Positions 25,468-37,686 of a stretch of 64,000 bases of DNA are shown in pieces. Made by a program: the position numbers and the translations under genes. Source of the DNA: Eopsaltria australis (Eukaryota; Chordata; Aves; Passeriformes; Petroicidae); contig JAVTVJ010000142.1 of the NCBI GenBank assembly GCA_034509425.1, positions 1,048,501-1,112,500 of the forward strand. The letters run 5' to 3'. The notes under the pieces were generated by a model, which was not told where the DNA came from, did no database searches, and worked only from the letters and a program-made list of their open reading frames with translations. Numbering within the stretch: position 1 is the stretch's first letter; every line of letters starts with the position of its first letter.

Positions 25468-27894
25468 GTGATTGAAATGCCCAGTTTTTTTTCTGAGCAA
25501 TTTAATTCAAGTGTTGACACTGAGTCAGAGAGCTATTCTTCATGTTTCCCATATGTCTCCCACATGAGCTAATTGGTTTGTAAGTGTGAGTCTGATTCTT
25601 GCAGTGGTTAAAGGAAACAGTCAAAATCGAGTGAAGTCAAAGAAAGAGCTGATTTTATCTACAACAAATAGGTTCTGTGCAGAACTGGTTTTTGGCTTGA
25701 GATGTGGGCCACTATGGCCTAAAATTATGCTTCGACAACACTTTAGAGTCATGGTCAATCTAGTTCACCACCATTGGAACCCAGATGCCTTCACTCAAAT
25801 TCAAGAATGTGTTTTTTTCAGGTATCCTGGTCTTGCATAGGATAGCACACTGGGTGAGCTTGGCTGTAGTCCCCTGGACATCGTTCTGAGCCATTAGAGC
25901 TGTCAAAAAACTGCAATCCACATATTTTAGTGGCAAAATATTGCCATAAACAAAAAGTTTTAGGTTACTTATTACTTAGGACACTTATTTTTCAATTTTT
26001 TATTCACTCTAAGAGATAAATCTAAGGAAAATGAAACTATTCTGTTTAATCCAGAAATTAATCAGCTCTGTTCTATATGTTTCTATTAGATGTAATATCA
26101 CTGCACTCATGCACACATGCGTATTTTTTTTCTGAGATAGAAACTGGTGATCCATGTTGTCTTATGCACATATTTGACACTCCAAGGTTTTTTTTCCTTA
26201 AAAGGAGAAATATTCTGGTGTTCTTTTTGGTCTTCTGTCTTCTTTTCAGAACAGTGTATAAGCCAGTGAGAAACAAAGTGCTCTCCTAGAATATGAAGGA
26301 AACAGAAATACCAGTAAAAACCATATAATACAAGTAAGTTTTTTCAGATGATTTTCTGAAATTGAAGTTCCTATAAACCCTCGATGATCCCAATTTTTCT
26401 TTCAACTTGATGAAGAAACACCCCCTCTTCCACCATGAAACCTAACAAAACTGAGGCAGGGGGAAAAGGTTGTACTAACTGCTTTAAATGAAGGTGCACT
26501 GGCTGTCTACAGTTCTTTGCTATATCTTTTGAGCTTAGCACTGGAAGAAAGCAATACAAGGCTTGTTTCTCACTTTCCTGCAATTCCTCTGCTTTTCAAG
26601 ATGTTTCCAAAAGTCATGTACCTATGTTATATCTAAGTGTCACTATAAAACAATATGTAGCTCACTTTTTTTTCTGAGAGAGATTCTGGTTACATGTGTA
26701 TAAATCAGACTAAACAAATATTTTTCTCTAATGTCATTATATATTGAATATTCAACATCAATATTTTCAGCACAGAGCAAGTCATCATGTTTATTTAGTG
26801 ATGCCTGAATTCTTTCCTACATGACTTGTTGATTGATAGGCTCAGACAAAGCTTTCTTTTGAATACACATGGAATTTATTCCTGAAGCAGATGAAATTTC
26901 TTTTCCATTTGAAAGTACCTGTTTTCAGCAGTCAGGATTTCACAAGAAGAGGTAATCCCAAAGACATCTTAAATGAGAGCATAGGGAGGTCTGAAAATGC
27001 AGTTCTAATACCTGAAAAATCTCCCAATGTGACTTCAAAATGAGAAGAAATGTGATTCCAGACTTTGTTCCTAAGGCAGACTGCCATGCATGGAACAAAT
27101 TGTATTACTTTGCCAAAACTGCTTTCATGCCTTCATAAAGTCATCTATAACAATATGCCTAATAATTTATTAATGAGCAATACAATATCACAACACCTAA
27201 AGTCAGGGAAAGGGGTGCAGCCTTCTCACCTGATAGCAGTGGAGATTTCACAGCCATACCTCATGGTATTCAGAATAACAAGGGCTGCAGGGCAACCTGA
27301 TGCTGAGATTTTTGGGAAGAAAACCCAAGTGTTCCATCAGGAAGAAAGGAAATACCTCAACATCTTTCCCAGAAGGTTCAGTCTTTAAAAAGACTACACA
27401 GGAATGAGAATAACAGTAAATTACACCTTGATCTTATTTATATCACTTCATACCCAAACAATCAGATTAGTTTATGAGCAGCATAGATGCTTTCAACTGA
27501 AGTGTTAAAGAGAAAAATTGCTTCAAAAAAGCATTTCATGTAAATATGATCATCCTCTGCTTCATACTATTAAAATATTAGAAGCCTAAGAAAACTCTAC
27601 TGTTTTCTATTGACATATGTCTTACAGTTTTCAGCGATAAAAGATGGCAACAATCCCTTTCTTTTTCTTTTTACAGGCAAAATTGGAGAATTTTTTAAGA
27701 TGGTAGCAAACCTTTTTAAAAATCTCGGAGTCCTTGGTCACATCTTACCTTCTTAAGTTGTCTTGGCACTAGAATGAGTTCTTCTTTGCTGCACTCTACT
27801 TAAACTTATGCACCTTTTCATGAGAAAGGAATGTATAAACAGGTTAACAACAGCTTAGAACAGAAATGATTGATAGGTGAACGTAAAACTTTTA

Positions 27895-28310
27895 AAGAAA
27901 CTTCCTGTCCGACCACCCAAGGGCCCTCTGGCACAGTCACCCTCACACCACCTGGGCTGGGACCAAGGGCCCTTCAGCTAGACCCCCCACACTCACAGTC
28001 ACACCAGGTTTCCTCACCAGCTCGACCTCAGGTTTTCCATGGCAGTCTCTGACATCCAGATCCTTCAAATAATTTAATCATGGTGCAATAACCAAATAAC
28101 AAAATTAAGATGGAGCTTCCAAGGAAGGACCTAGAACAAAGGAATCCTTGGGCTTTTATACCATCACAGTCCGAGTGAGAGAGAGTCTGGGGGCAAGGGC
28201 TCCACCTATGTCCGGTCCCTGGCTGAGCCACAGGTCCCTGTGCTCTTTGCTGTGCAAAGGGTTGGCAGGTCATATCCTCTTGCCTCAGGCTCTTGTCACC
28301 CAGAGCTCAA
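27895..28310 (-). mobile_element. Probable LTR of an endogenous retrovirus, antisense
   Basis: A block clearly more GC-rich than its flanks has LTR-like organisation when read on the minus strand. A CT-rich stretch (complement of the GAGAGAGAG run at about 28176-28184) is followed by a TATA box GGTATAAAAGCC (28155-28166 on plus as its complement). Roughly 85 bases later comes ATTAAA, a polyadenylation-type hexamer, at about 28072-28077. Beyond it the GC-rich part carries two similar AAGGGCCCT segments (about 27918 and 27973). No viral coding sequence is visible. I do not recognise the family with certainty; borders are estimates from the composition change. It could instead be another kind of GC-rich fossil. 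Confidence 0.5.
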
Positions 28311-28576
28311 TCTGAAGCTCACACTGCAGCTTGCAAACCAAGCTACCTGCACTGGATGTATTCATCAAGAAAACAAGATCAAAGTGTAAACCTCAACTAG
28401 GCACAAAAATGGTGTTTCAGCAACACCAGTAAAAATCAAGCATTAGTTTTATCTGTTTACTCTGAAGGTAGCTGGACCTTTATAAGTAGAGATATTTGGT
28501 ACAATGAATGTTGCCTTGTAGCATCCTGATGTGCACATACCCTTATGTTCACAACATGAGGCATCAACATAAATTA

Positions 28577-28972
28577 GAGATCTGTGTACAGTGCGAGGGC
28601 TATGACCCTGTTGGGATCACAAAGACATGGTGCCCGGGATGCCTTGACTGAAGTGTTGCAATGTAGAGATACAGACTCTTTAGGAAAGACAGGCTGGGAA
28701 GACAAGGCAGAGCAGCTCTTTATACAAGACAGAATACTTGGAGCCCTGCCTGCAGATGGTGATGAGGCAGCTAAGAACTGATGGGTAAACATCAGAGAGT
28801 AGTGGGTGTCTGATACAGGCTGCCTGACCAGAAGGATCAACTGGATATATACACTCTATACACTGGAGATAGGAGCATTCTCACATTTGCAGGCCATTGT
28901 CATCAGAGGGGTCTTCAACCAACCTGTTATTTGCTAAAGGGAAAACACAGGGTGTGAGAGACTGGACTGTAA
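28577..28972 (+). mobile_element. CR1 LINE fragment, endonuclease region of ORF2
   Basis: This piece corresponds to the apurinic-like endonuclease domain at the front of CR1 ORF2. Landmarks in order are a CTGTGTACAGTGCGAGGGCT block, ATCACAAAGACATGG at 28616-28630, CAGACTCTTTAGGAAAGACA followed by GGCTGGGAAGACAAGG, GGGTGTCTGATACAGGCTGC, and TCTTCAACCAACCTGTTATT. At the active-site positions the usual catalytic Glu of the ETWW block is replaced by Lys (AAG, 28622-28624) and the Asp of the GDFN block by Val (GTC, 28911-28913). Frameshifts and stops lie between them. The copy is dead and both ends are truncated. Confidence 0.88.
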
Positions 28973-31900
28973 TGGGTTAATGATTCAAAATGTTCCCCAC
29001 TTGTGGAGGCATCAGGGTGCTTTTTTAAAGCCAGGTTTAGAGATGGAGGAGGGAAGCTTTTGGGCATGCAAAGTCAAATAGAAACACTACACACGTGAAA
29101 AAAAATTGTATTAAATCATGTATTTGAATGAATGTTAAGATTTAATGATGCGAATATTAAGTGCAAAATTATGTGTGGTAAAAGAATGCTGTGTCAGTGT
29201 ACTGAAATGATCAGGTTTTCATAGTACAGCAACGAGCAGTTCTTTCGAGTCTTCAAAGTCCTATAATATTCTTGTTATACTTAAAGGGGTTATCAGAAGC
29301 TCACAGACAGCTGGCTTTTCAAAAGAAAAAAAGGCAAAATTCCCCATATTAAAAACAACTGTGCCCAAAACTTTAGTGGAATGCATATTTTAAGATTAGG
29401 AGTAAATGAGGTGGTAGTGCAACCTGAGAATGCTAGGATTACTCAAATGATTTATAAACTGCACCAAAATCCATTCTGTTTAGCATGGTCATTAAGAGAT
29501 CACACGCATTAGAGAGTGAAAGAATTTATTCTGCACACCAGTTTGTGAGCATGGTAAATGTCATAGGAATGACCATGATGATGTAAAAAATGCTGTTAGC
29601 CCTCTCTCCTGACTCCAAAATAGCTAATAGCAGACATTTGCTGGGGGAGGTTTACCGAGAGCAAGTTTGTTTCTGTAAAATACTCAGAATTTTGTGTAAG
29701 CCAGCTTCTACCAGAAAATCTAATGACTGTTGAATCCTTATGATACATCATTTACAACAGTCTGTACTTACGATTTCTACAGTTTAGTTAAGCATTATAT
29801 GAAATGTACCTTTCATTTTTCCTGGGCTGGAGCCTGATGGTTTTGTCCAATGCCCTCAGTGTGCTCAGCAAGAAACACTGAGCAACCACATGCAGCTCCC
29901 ATCTGGCTAAAGATCAGAGACATTCCATCACAGAGCAATCACTGAATAATGCAGGGACACGACTTATGCTGCTGAGAAACTTATAAAAATCTTGAAGGCC
30001 ATCAGTCTATAAGTCAGAAACCAAGGAACCATCATGTCCTGCAGTTGTTGATCTTGGTATTACTTGGGAAGGAAAGCTGTGGATAGAGCTATCTATGTTT
30101 ATCTCTGTACATGTGTTTTAAGTGCCCTTTCTTTACAGTATCAATTAACATGTGGTGTGGAGGCTACTGAAAGGAAATAACTATATGTGAGTATACATAT
30201 TCTTGTAACCAGCTCTCTCTGTTGAAAAAAAAATGAACTAAAATAAACTATTTGCAAAGAGACAGTGATACTACCAGATGTTTTATAAAGATCAAAAAGT
30301 GATCTAGAAATAGAACTCTGGGGCAGATGGCACAATGCATGAGTTTTAAAGAATTCTGCATGAAAAATAATTTCTGTAATGTGTACCTCAAACTTCCAAA
30401 GACTCAAACAAAATAATTCATTATCATGTTGACTCTGTGTCCTCATTTATATATTTCTCTCAAGTGCTTTCTTGGAGTAAAGAACCTCCACGTTATTTTT
30501 TATATAAATCAAGTCAGCCTCTTATCATAATCCTGACACAATTATGCGTTATGTACTGTGCAGCAAACAGTAGAGTGTGCTGCTTTTTTAAAGGATAAAA
30601 ATGCCTTGTTACTCCAAATATGAGCAGCAATGTGAAAGGAATTGATAGCTGGTATAAGATTTTGAAAAAATCAGGAAAACAACCAAGTTTGGAACATTAA
30701 ATATTCTTGAATTGTAAGGAATTCAATGATTCTGTCCTCTGCAGCCATATCCTCTTCATTAACTAATTTTTCCACAATGAAAAACCTACTGCTTACTTCA
30801 AAACCTACTGCTAACATTCTTCTTCTAACACAGCTCTCACCTATTTCAACAGTCATATCTCTTCTTTGCCCCTTTGCTTTCTAATTCAATTCTCTTCTTT
30901 CAACTGTGTTTCCTGACTCTGAATGTTTGGAAACACTGCTGGGATACATTTGTATGTTGCTGCATAAGAGTAGATTCCACTTTCACTGTATCCATTAATT
31001 GTTAATGCATTTTACCACCATTTTCATTTGTATTCCCTTTCCATCGATTCTCATAATGCAGTCCCTCTTCTTGAATTTCAAGCCAAATTATCTTACTTTT
31101 CAGCAATTACTACTTTTATACTGTAGAAGTATAATATGACAGTTGCAGAATGGCAATGGCAATAGAGACTGTATGGATGTGATTTCAGAGAAATCATAGG
31201 AATACCATGGCATAGTGTGAGTAAGGAACTATTCCTTACAGTATCCACATAAAAATATCTTATCACAACATAATGCAGTGGAATTCTAAAGACAACTGAT
31301 TTCAAGATGTTCACATCAACTCTGACTAATTTGTAGCCAAAGATTTGGGTATTTAACAGGAACATCTTTAAGTTATGCTGCTACATCTTCCACCAGTTTA
31401 TATCACCAAGGAGATACAAAATGAGAAATGTCTTTATTTCTCTAAGCTTAGCCAATTTAAGGAATAGAGTTATTGGTAAAAACTGGAGAATATCATTAGT
31501 AACATTTAATTAATTTCATGAAGAACAGAATGAGACCTAAGAGCAGTTTATCTGTTAATATACTCTTTTTGACATTGCTACTACCAGAGTACTTCATTAA
31601 TAGCATCAATAGCTTAGAGTGATTTGAAATGTCTGAACAAACCTGCGGAATTTTTGGACAATTTCTTCTCAAAAATTTTATAATGAAAAATTTTCTCCAT
31701 TAAAATTTAAATTTTACCACAACATTCAAATTTTTTTTAGGTAATTTTAAAGATAATATTTTTTCTTGGGGCAAGTAGATCTGATTCTTGACATTTTCAT
31801 TTGAAAAATAAAATCAAAAGCTGTTTCAATATTTGTTTGCCCCTGTCTTAGTCCCTAAGGAAGCATGTAACAGGATTTGTTAGGATGGCTCATAGAGCTT

Positions 31901-33191
31901 TTTTACAGAGGGGAATCACTGATTTAATTATATCTCCCCTAAAATAATTCAGTTTCCCTGCTGAATGCATGACTAAAGCTCCTAGGGCAGATTATACTAT
32001 GACTTCGTTTACTCCACATTTGGAGTTCCTAGTGCATATGGAATTATAATAAATCCCTGTGGTATTCAGGTTTGTATCAAACTGAGAAAAAAAGCAAGCA
32101 TCCAACAATAGCTTCACGAATTAAAAGAAAACACTGTAACAGCAACAGTCATATCCATGGATTCCTCCTTCCTACCCCATCATCCCCAAGCAGGTCCCTG
32201 AGGGAACAGTGACAGCAACTAAGACTGAGCTGCTGGAGAGCTGGATATCCCAAACAGTGGTTAGTCCTGTGCACCTTAGAGTATGTGCATGCAGTATCCT
32301 TCTGGCCAGGGTATCCCAGACAGTTGGCCCACAGTTATTTAATTGCAATATGTTAGCAGGCATGATTATAAAAACTAAAATTAGAATGTGCTTAAAGAAA
32401 AGCTCTTTAAACTTCCAGTTCAGGAATAATTTGATGCTTTGCCATGACATTCTAATTCAGGATGAAAATAAGAGATGGAATTAATTTCCTTTGGGGAAAA
32501 AAAAAAAAACACCTCTGCTCCCTATTACCTGCATTATATTTACTTTATTTAAGGGTCATGAAAAAAATCATAAATCAAATGTCCTTAATTATGAAAAATC
32601 CCCCAAAGCCTCTGTTTCTAGGAAAGTAGAATTTTTGCAGGTCTTGCAGAATTGAGCATGCAATTATGCAGGAGGACAGAAAACTTCCAGTTTTATATCA
32701 CATTTAGATACAGTGACAATAAGATAAATAGGGGAGATGAAGGATGATCTACTCCTTCAAAAAGGGGAGAGGAAGAAGGAAAGGGAGATTAAGCTGATTT
32801 ACTTAAAACTGACCAGGGATTTAAAAGCAGATTTCAAGCATCACTAAAAGTAAAATTGACAGGCTACAGTAAGGATTACACATCGGCTTCCCCTCTGCCA
32901 TGTATTTGTCCCCTGTGAGTGCTCCTTAAAGAACCAGGATCAGGTTATCCTGGTGTTGCAGCTCCAAGAACATCACATCTGATGATGCTCCTTGGGCAGC
33001 TGGCAAGCGTCACATGCAGTCTAGAAGTAGGAACCCTGGGTCCCAGGTAAGCTTACACAGCCAACAGACTCAGACACCACTTGACTATGAAGATGTCAGG
33101 ATCATCTTAGTTTAGTAATGGGGACACCCACATAACATAGCAAACATTCTGTGTTTGCTCTTTTTTTTTTTCCTTTTATATTGCTGCAGAT
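28973..33191. other. Unique AT-rich non-coding DNA
   Basis: No gene or interspersed repeat is recognised. A short tandem duplication is present at 30781-30812. Confidence 0.5.
30781..30812. repeat. Short direct repeat
   Basis: The 13-base word AAAACCTACTGCT occurs at 30781-30793 and again at 30800-30812, a 19-base period. It looks like a small local duplication. Confidence 0.85.
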
Positions 33192-33314
33192 TACAGAATC
33201 ACAGAATATTCTGGGTTGGAAGTAACCCACAAAGATCAAGTTCAACTCTTAAAGGAATCGATCTCAGAACTGGTATTATTAGCACCATGCTCTAATCAAC
33301 TGAGCTAATCTCAG
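33192..33314 (-). mobile_element. tRNA-Ile-derived SINE with CR1-type tail (TguSINE1-like)
   Basis: Read on the minus strand, the element begins with a tRNA-like head. TAGCTCAGTTGATTAGAGC matches the D arm and A box of tRNA-Ile. A TGGTG stem and CTAATAA loop follow, giving anticodon AAT (complement at 33278-33280), and then a B-box-like GATCGATTCC. The head passes directly into a tail ending AATATTCTGTGATTCTGTA, the hallmark 3' end of CR1 elements, preceded by a block resembling CTTTGTGGGTTACTTCCAAC. This head and tail combination is what is described for TguSINE1 of zebra finch and relatives, a SINE moved by CR1 machinery. The acceptor stem does not pair, so it is not a working tRNA gene. 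No poly-A or target duplication is seen, as expected for CR1-driven insertions. Length is about 123 bases, close to full. Confidence 0.88.
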
Positions 33315-33517
33315 GGTAAGATAAAGTCATATAAAATTTTTATAACTAAGAGTTAATGGAAACTGGCTTTTAAAAATCTTGGATTAACATTTTTACCATG
33401 TAGTTCCTTACTTGTTCGGTATTATATAGAATTTTCTAACTGTTGTATAAAAATATTTTGGCAACAGACTGAGAGAACAATAAACAGAACAATCTGAAAT
33501 GAGATATGTGTTCAGTC

Positions 33518-33536
33518 AAAAAAAAAAAAAAAAAAA
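33518..33536 (+). repeat. A19 homopolymer
   Basis: Nineteen consecutive A residues follow TTCAGTC. No retroposed gene body is recognisable upstream and no polyadenylation signal is placed to explain it, so it is treated as a simple mononucleotide repeat. Confidence 0.8.
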
Positions 33537-35342
33537 GCAAGGCACAATAACCAGAATAGAAAGAAAGAATGTTAAAACAAAGATCATTATTATATTGTGC
33601 ATAATCCTGTCAAGACACATCTCTGAAAAAGTAGATTACTTGAATTACCCCTAAATAGCAAAATCGGAAAGATTACCAGAAGAGTATTTAAGAGTTGAAC
33701 AGAGAAATGTTTAGCAGGGTAAATATAGTTACGAAGCCAGTAATATATTTGTGCAAGTTTATGCTGCCAAAAAAATAAAGTAGCTATCATAACAGTACAG
33801 TGAATAACCTAGTTAGAACTTTCTTACCCTCCACTCAGGTTCAGCAACTACCTGTCCTGAGGAAGGGGAGAGAGAGATCTGAAAATAGTAAATATGAAAA
33901 GTAAGCATAACTTGTAATGTGCTTCCCAGAGCCAGCAGGAAGAGACAGAAAAGATAATGACTTCTACAAGTTTTCTAGGTTTTCTTTCCAATGCCAATGC
34001 TTAGAGCACATTAAGTCATCATCAGCTGTGGAGATTTCACTGAATTTGATTGCATATTTTCATACATTTTGAATGCCATCCCAAGGCCAGATTTGCAATC
34101 TTCATTCAATTTACTGTCACGTACAGTCCAGATCCCGTTCCTGTGCATCATATGTGTCTTTATTGTGCCTGGTGCCTTAATCTACAAGGTGCCTCAGATG
34201 CACCCATGTGATCATTTGGCAGGCAGATCATGAAGTCTTTTGTGACCAGCTATTTTCAATGTTTGTATCAACTGCAAAGCAGAAATAGATAGTGATTACA
34301 AAAGGCAAATAATACTCATTTTGTTGCCCAGTGAAGGCAAAGTTGGGACAATAGCAGAGTAGCTGTTTGGCATGCTTTCTGGGGTTTAGAATCTGTCACA
34401 GAGACCTAAGCACTTGTGTGTCCATTTGTGAGAATCAGCTCGGATGTTTATTCCAGAGCTCTATAGCTGCCAGCACGTCCATGCTCTTTATGCTGGGAAA
34501 AGTGTCAACTTGCCTATACATGCTAGATAAGCAAAGGCCATGAGCACATTTAGGGGAATGATCGGGGAAAAAGCATTTTCATTTATGCACTGTTAGCACT
34601 GAAAAGCAACAAGGACTGAAATATAAGCACTGCCACAAGCATGAGAAGGATGGCACCCTGGGAAAGGCATTAGGCAACCAGAAAAAACTAATTTCCAGTC
34701 TGATGCCTCTTACATTATAAGCTGCTTTTCTGAGAAAACCCACTAAAAAAATTAGATGTCATTCTTTGGTATTTGCAATTAGCTCTTAAGAGTAAAATTT
34801 CTCCTTCCACCCAATTAATGGATATACTAAAAAAGTAATATATAAAATAGATTATATTATAAATAAAATATATTTTAGCTATATACTTCAACAACTCCTT
34901 TTTAGAAGAGGTTAAGTCTGATTGCAGATGGGTGAAGTTTATGCTAAGATACTTGTGAATATTCCATAATTAAGGTGGTTTATTTTTAGAATGAAGTCCC
35001 TGATATGACCCCTACAGTTTCATTATGGCATGCAAAAGAAATAGGAATTTGTCTGCCTAAAAGTAGATCCTTGTCTGTGACTGCATTTTGATTCCTTCTC
35101 TCCTGATAGTATTGATGAGTGTATTGACAACTGTCGCTTCTCTTCCCACTTATTTCAGACTGTGCCTGGTCTATATGCATTATTGTCTTACAATTCCACT
35201 TGTGGAGAGGTACCATGTCTTTAAACCAGTAGAAAAAGCTTTTAATTTAATATTTTAATTTAATGTATATAGTACCATAGTACATATTTGAATTTTAAAG
35301 AGAATTATATAGATATTTCTGTCAACAGACAAAACACAAAAG

Positions 35343-35396
35343 ACAAAAAAAAAAGAAAAAAAAGAAAAAAAAAAAAAGACTGAGAGAGGAAAAAAA
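35343..35396 (+). repeat. A-rich (GAAAA-type) tract
   Basis: Runs of A are interrupted by single G residues, followed by a GAGAGAGGAAAAAA segment. It is a purine-only low-complexity stretch apart from a few C and T residues. Confidence 0.8.
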
Positions 35397-36254
35397 CCAG
35401 AAAAAATGATACCAAGACTTCAGCTCAAATAGGTCCACAGAATATGGAGGGCATATTATTTCAAAAGTATGTTCTAATGTGGTAAAAGAATTACTAATGA
35501 GTGGAGGGTTTTAAGTCCTTTTCTCACAAAAATGCCAAAATACGTGGTGATATGGGATACCTCCTAAAAGTAATGGCTAATGGCTTTCTGACTGAGGGTG
35601 TTTTATTCTTTTTTGATAGGAAGTGCAAACTGTCATCATTGGCAGAATGATAAGTGGACTAATTAATTGCAGGAGCAATTAAGTAGTATTTATTCTGTGT
35701 TTTTAAAGCAGTGAATAGCTCTAAATTCTAAACTTAAGCCAGCAAGACAGCTTCAATTGTGTCATGAATTAATTATGATCTGCTTAATATCCATCAGAGA
35801 GAAATGTCTGACCAAATGAAAGGAAGAGCCTAGAGCATACTTTGAATCTCTCTTTCTCTCTTTATCTGTTTACTTCCCTTTCTCTCCCTGCTGCTGACAT
35901 AGAACTTTCATTCCTTTCTAGTTAATTAACCTATTTGCCCCCTACCTGGGCTCCTGCCTCCACTAAAGAACTGGAAAGGCATTTGCTGATAGCACAGTTC
36001 AGTTGATTTGATTGTCTGTGTTCTTGCATACACTTCATCTGCATGTTTATGCTGCATGTTCTTCAAGGTACCACTACTCCATGTCTGGCCAGGAAAACCT
36101 GGACTTTACTCTTATTTCCTAGTCATAGCAATAATCAACATACTTAATAATAACCGGTATCACATGTATTTAAACAGATTTTATTACTATTTCTTGACTT
36201 CTCACTAAATTTTTGTTAGTCATGTATGAAAACCTTTTTCCTAGTTGAAATAAC

Positions 36255-37101
36255 TTGAATGTACATTAAATGAGTTTGCCAATGATACAAAATTAAGAGA
36301 AGCTGTGGACACCCTTGAGAGCAGAGGAGCCTTAAAGAGGGATCTGGATATCATCACCAATATGAAATTTAGCATGAACTGGCACCATGGGATGGAGTAA
36401 TCCAGGTTATACATAAAAATTGGGGGAAAAAAGGCTGGAGAGCAGCCCTGCAGAAATTGATCTATGGGTTTGGGTTTGTGATAAATTTCATATAAGTCAG
36501 CAGAGCCCTGGCAGCCAGGAGGGGCACCCGTGTCCTGGGGGGCATTGGGCACAGCATCACCAGCCCAGCAAGGGAGGGGACTGTCCTGCTCTGCTCTGCA
36601 CTGATGTGGCACCACCTCAATTACTGTGTGCAATTTTGGGTGCCTCAGTATAAGAAGAAAATCAAACTATTAGAGTGTGTCCAGAAGTGGGCAACCAAGA
36701 TGGTGAAAGGTCTCAAAGGCAAGATTTTCAAGGGGTGGCTGAGGTCACTTGCTTTGTTCAACTTGGAGAAATGAAGGCTGAGGGGTGAGCTCATCACAAT
36801 CTACAACTTCCTCAAGGTGGGCAGCAGAGGAGGTGGAGGATGTGTTTAACTCCTCTCTCTGAAGACCAACGATAGGACACAAGAAACAGAATGAAGTTGT
36901 GTTAGCAGAAGTTCAGACTAAATGTTAGAAAAAAGTTCTTCACTGAGAGGGTGGTCGGTCACTGGTTCCACAAAGAACAGGCTCCCCGAAGAAGGGGTCA
37001 TGACACAAATCCTGTAAGAGTTCAAGGAGCATCCAGAGGATGCTCTTAGTCATATGGCCCCTTCTAGCAAGAGTTATTCTGTGAGTCTATGATGCTATGA
37101 A
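36255..37101 (+). mobile_element. CR1 LINE fragment, RT palm to 3' end
   Basis: A long, GC-richer CR1 copy. It starts just before the reverse transcriptase catalytic box: the plus frame reads EFANDTKL at 36272-36295, where CR1 normally has FADD, so the first catalytic Asp is Asn (AAT, 36281-36283). It continues through the GAGGGATCTGGATATC block, CCCAGCAAGGGAGGGGACTG, CTGCTCTGCTCTGCACTGAT, GGGCAACCAAGATGGTGAAA, GTGGCTGAGGTCACTTGC, ATCTACAACTTCCTCAAGG, GAGAGGGTGGTCGGTCACTG and ends near TCTATGATGCTATGAATT. Stops and indels (for example after ACTTGGAGAAATGA) break every frame. The 3' half resembles the CR1-X or J-like forms of birds more than the copy at 4265-4718. A minus-strand open frame of 130 codons (36241-36633) is only its antisense. 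Confidence 0.9.
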
Positions 37102-37605
37102 TTAAGAAAAGGGAACTGATAAAAAAGCAGGCCAAATTAAGAAATTAAGAGGCAGTAATATATTTCTTATAGAATTTGCTTATTAGATTGAAGAAATTAT
37201 TGTGATTTGAGGCCAAAGCCCTTCACAGAACATGTCTTTGGAAAATTTTTGTTTTGATTGGTCATAAGATTCAAATTCTTTTAATGTCACAAACTCATTA
37301 AACCAGTGATTAGCTCTGTTTTCAAACTACAGAAAAATAAATGAGTGAAGAATTGTTATATATTAGAGATTTTCTCAGCATTCCTTCTCATGATATAAAA
37401 ATTTAAACTTCCTGGATAGTTGGAAAATACTGCGTGTTTTTGAAGGGTGGCTACTATGGATTGGGATCCTAGACTATGGGGTCAATGTGAGTTAATCACC
37501 ACAGGACCCATTCTGTTGACTTTCACTAAGGTTGCATTGGATTACATTAAATGTCCAACACAAAAACCCACTATTAGATGGGATACTATTAAACATCTTA
37601 GTCCT

Positions 37606-37686
37606 ACACATATATATATATGTCTATGTATATGAATATGAATATATATATTAGGTGTGTATATACATATATTAGGTATACATATT
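37606..37686. repeat. TA-rich microsatellite
   Basis: The sequence begins with (TA)n and (TATG)n units and contains the word ATATATTAGGT twice, at about 37645 and 37668. It is a degenerate, probably length-variable simple repeat. Confidence 0.8.

Larger units (their letters stand above)
22516..27894. other. Unique AT-rich non-coding DNA
   Basis: No gene is recognised. It includes an extremely AT-rich patch (24828-24898), an A/C simple repeat (25360-25467) and a few short frames with no family resemblance (for example 23772-24038 and 25586-25840 on plus). Confidence 0.5.
33315..36254. other. Unique AT-rich non-coding DNA
   Basis: No gene is recognised. It holds a 19-base A run, an A-rich GAAAA tract and very AT-rich words around 34830-34890. 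The stretch 34000-34400 is less AT-rich and looks complex, but has no identified function. Confidence 0.5.

Noticed and set aside
32930..33060. A possible exon ending at the donor-like word CCCAGGTAAGC (about 33044-33054).
   Set aside because: No convincing acceptor or open frame with recognisable protein content precedes it.
33250..33314. A functional tRNA-Ile gene on the minus strand.
   Set aside because: The acceptor stem does not pair, the T arm is degenerate and the sequence runs into a CR1 tail. It is the head of a SINE.
36241..36633. Minus-strand open frame of 130 codons.
   Set aside because: It is the antisense of the CR1 copy at 36255-37101 and has no independent support.
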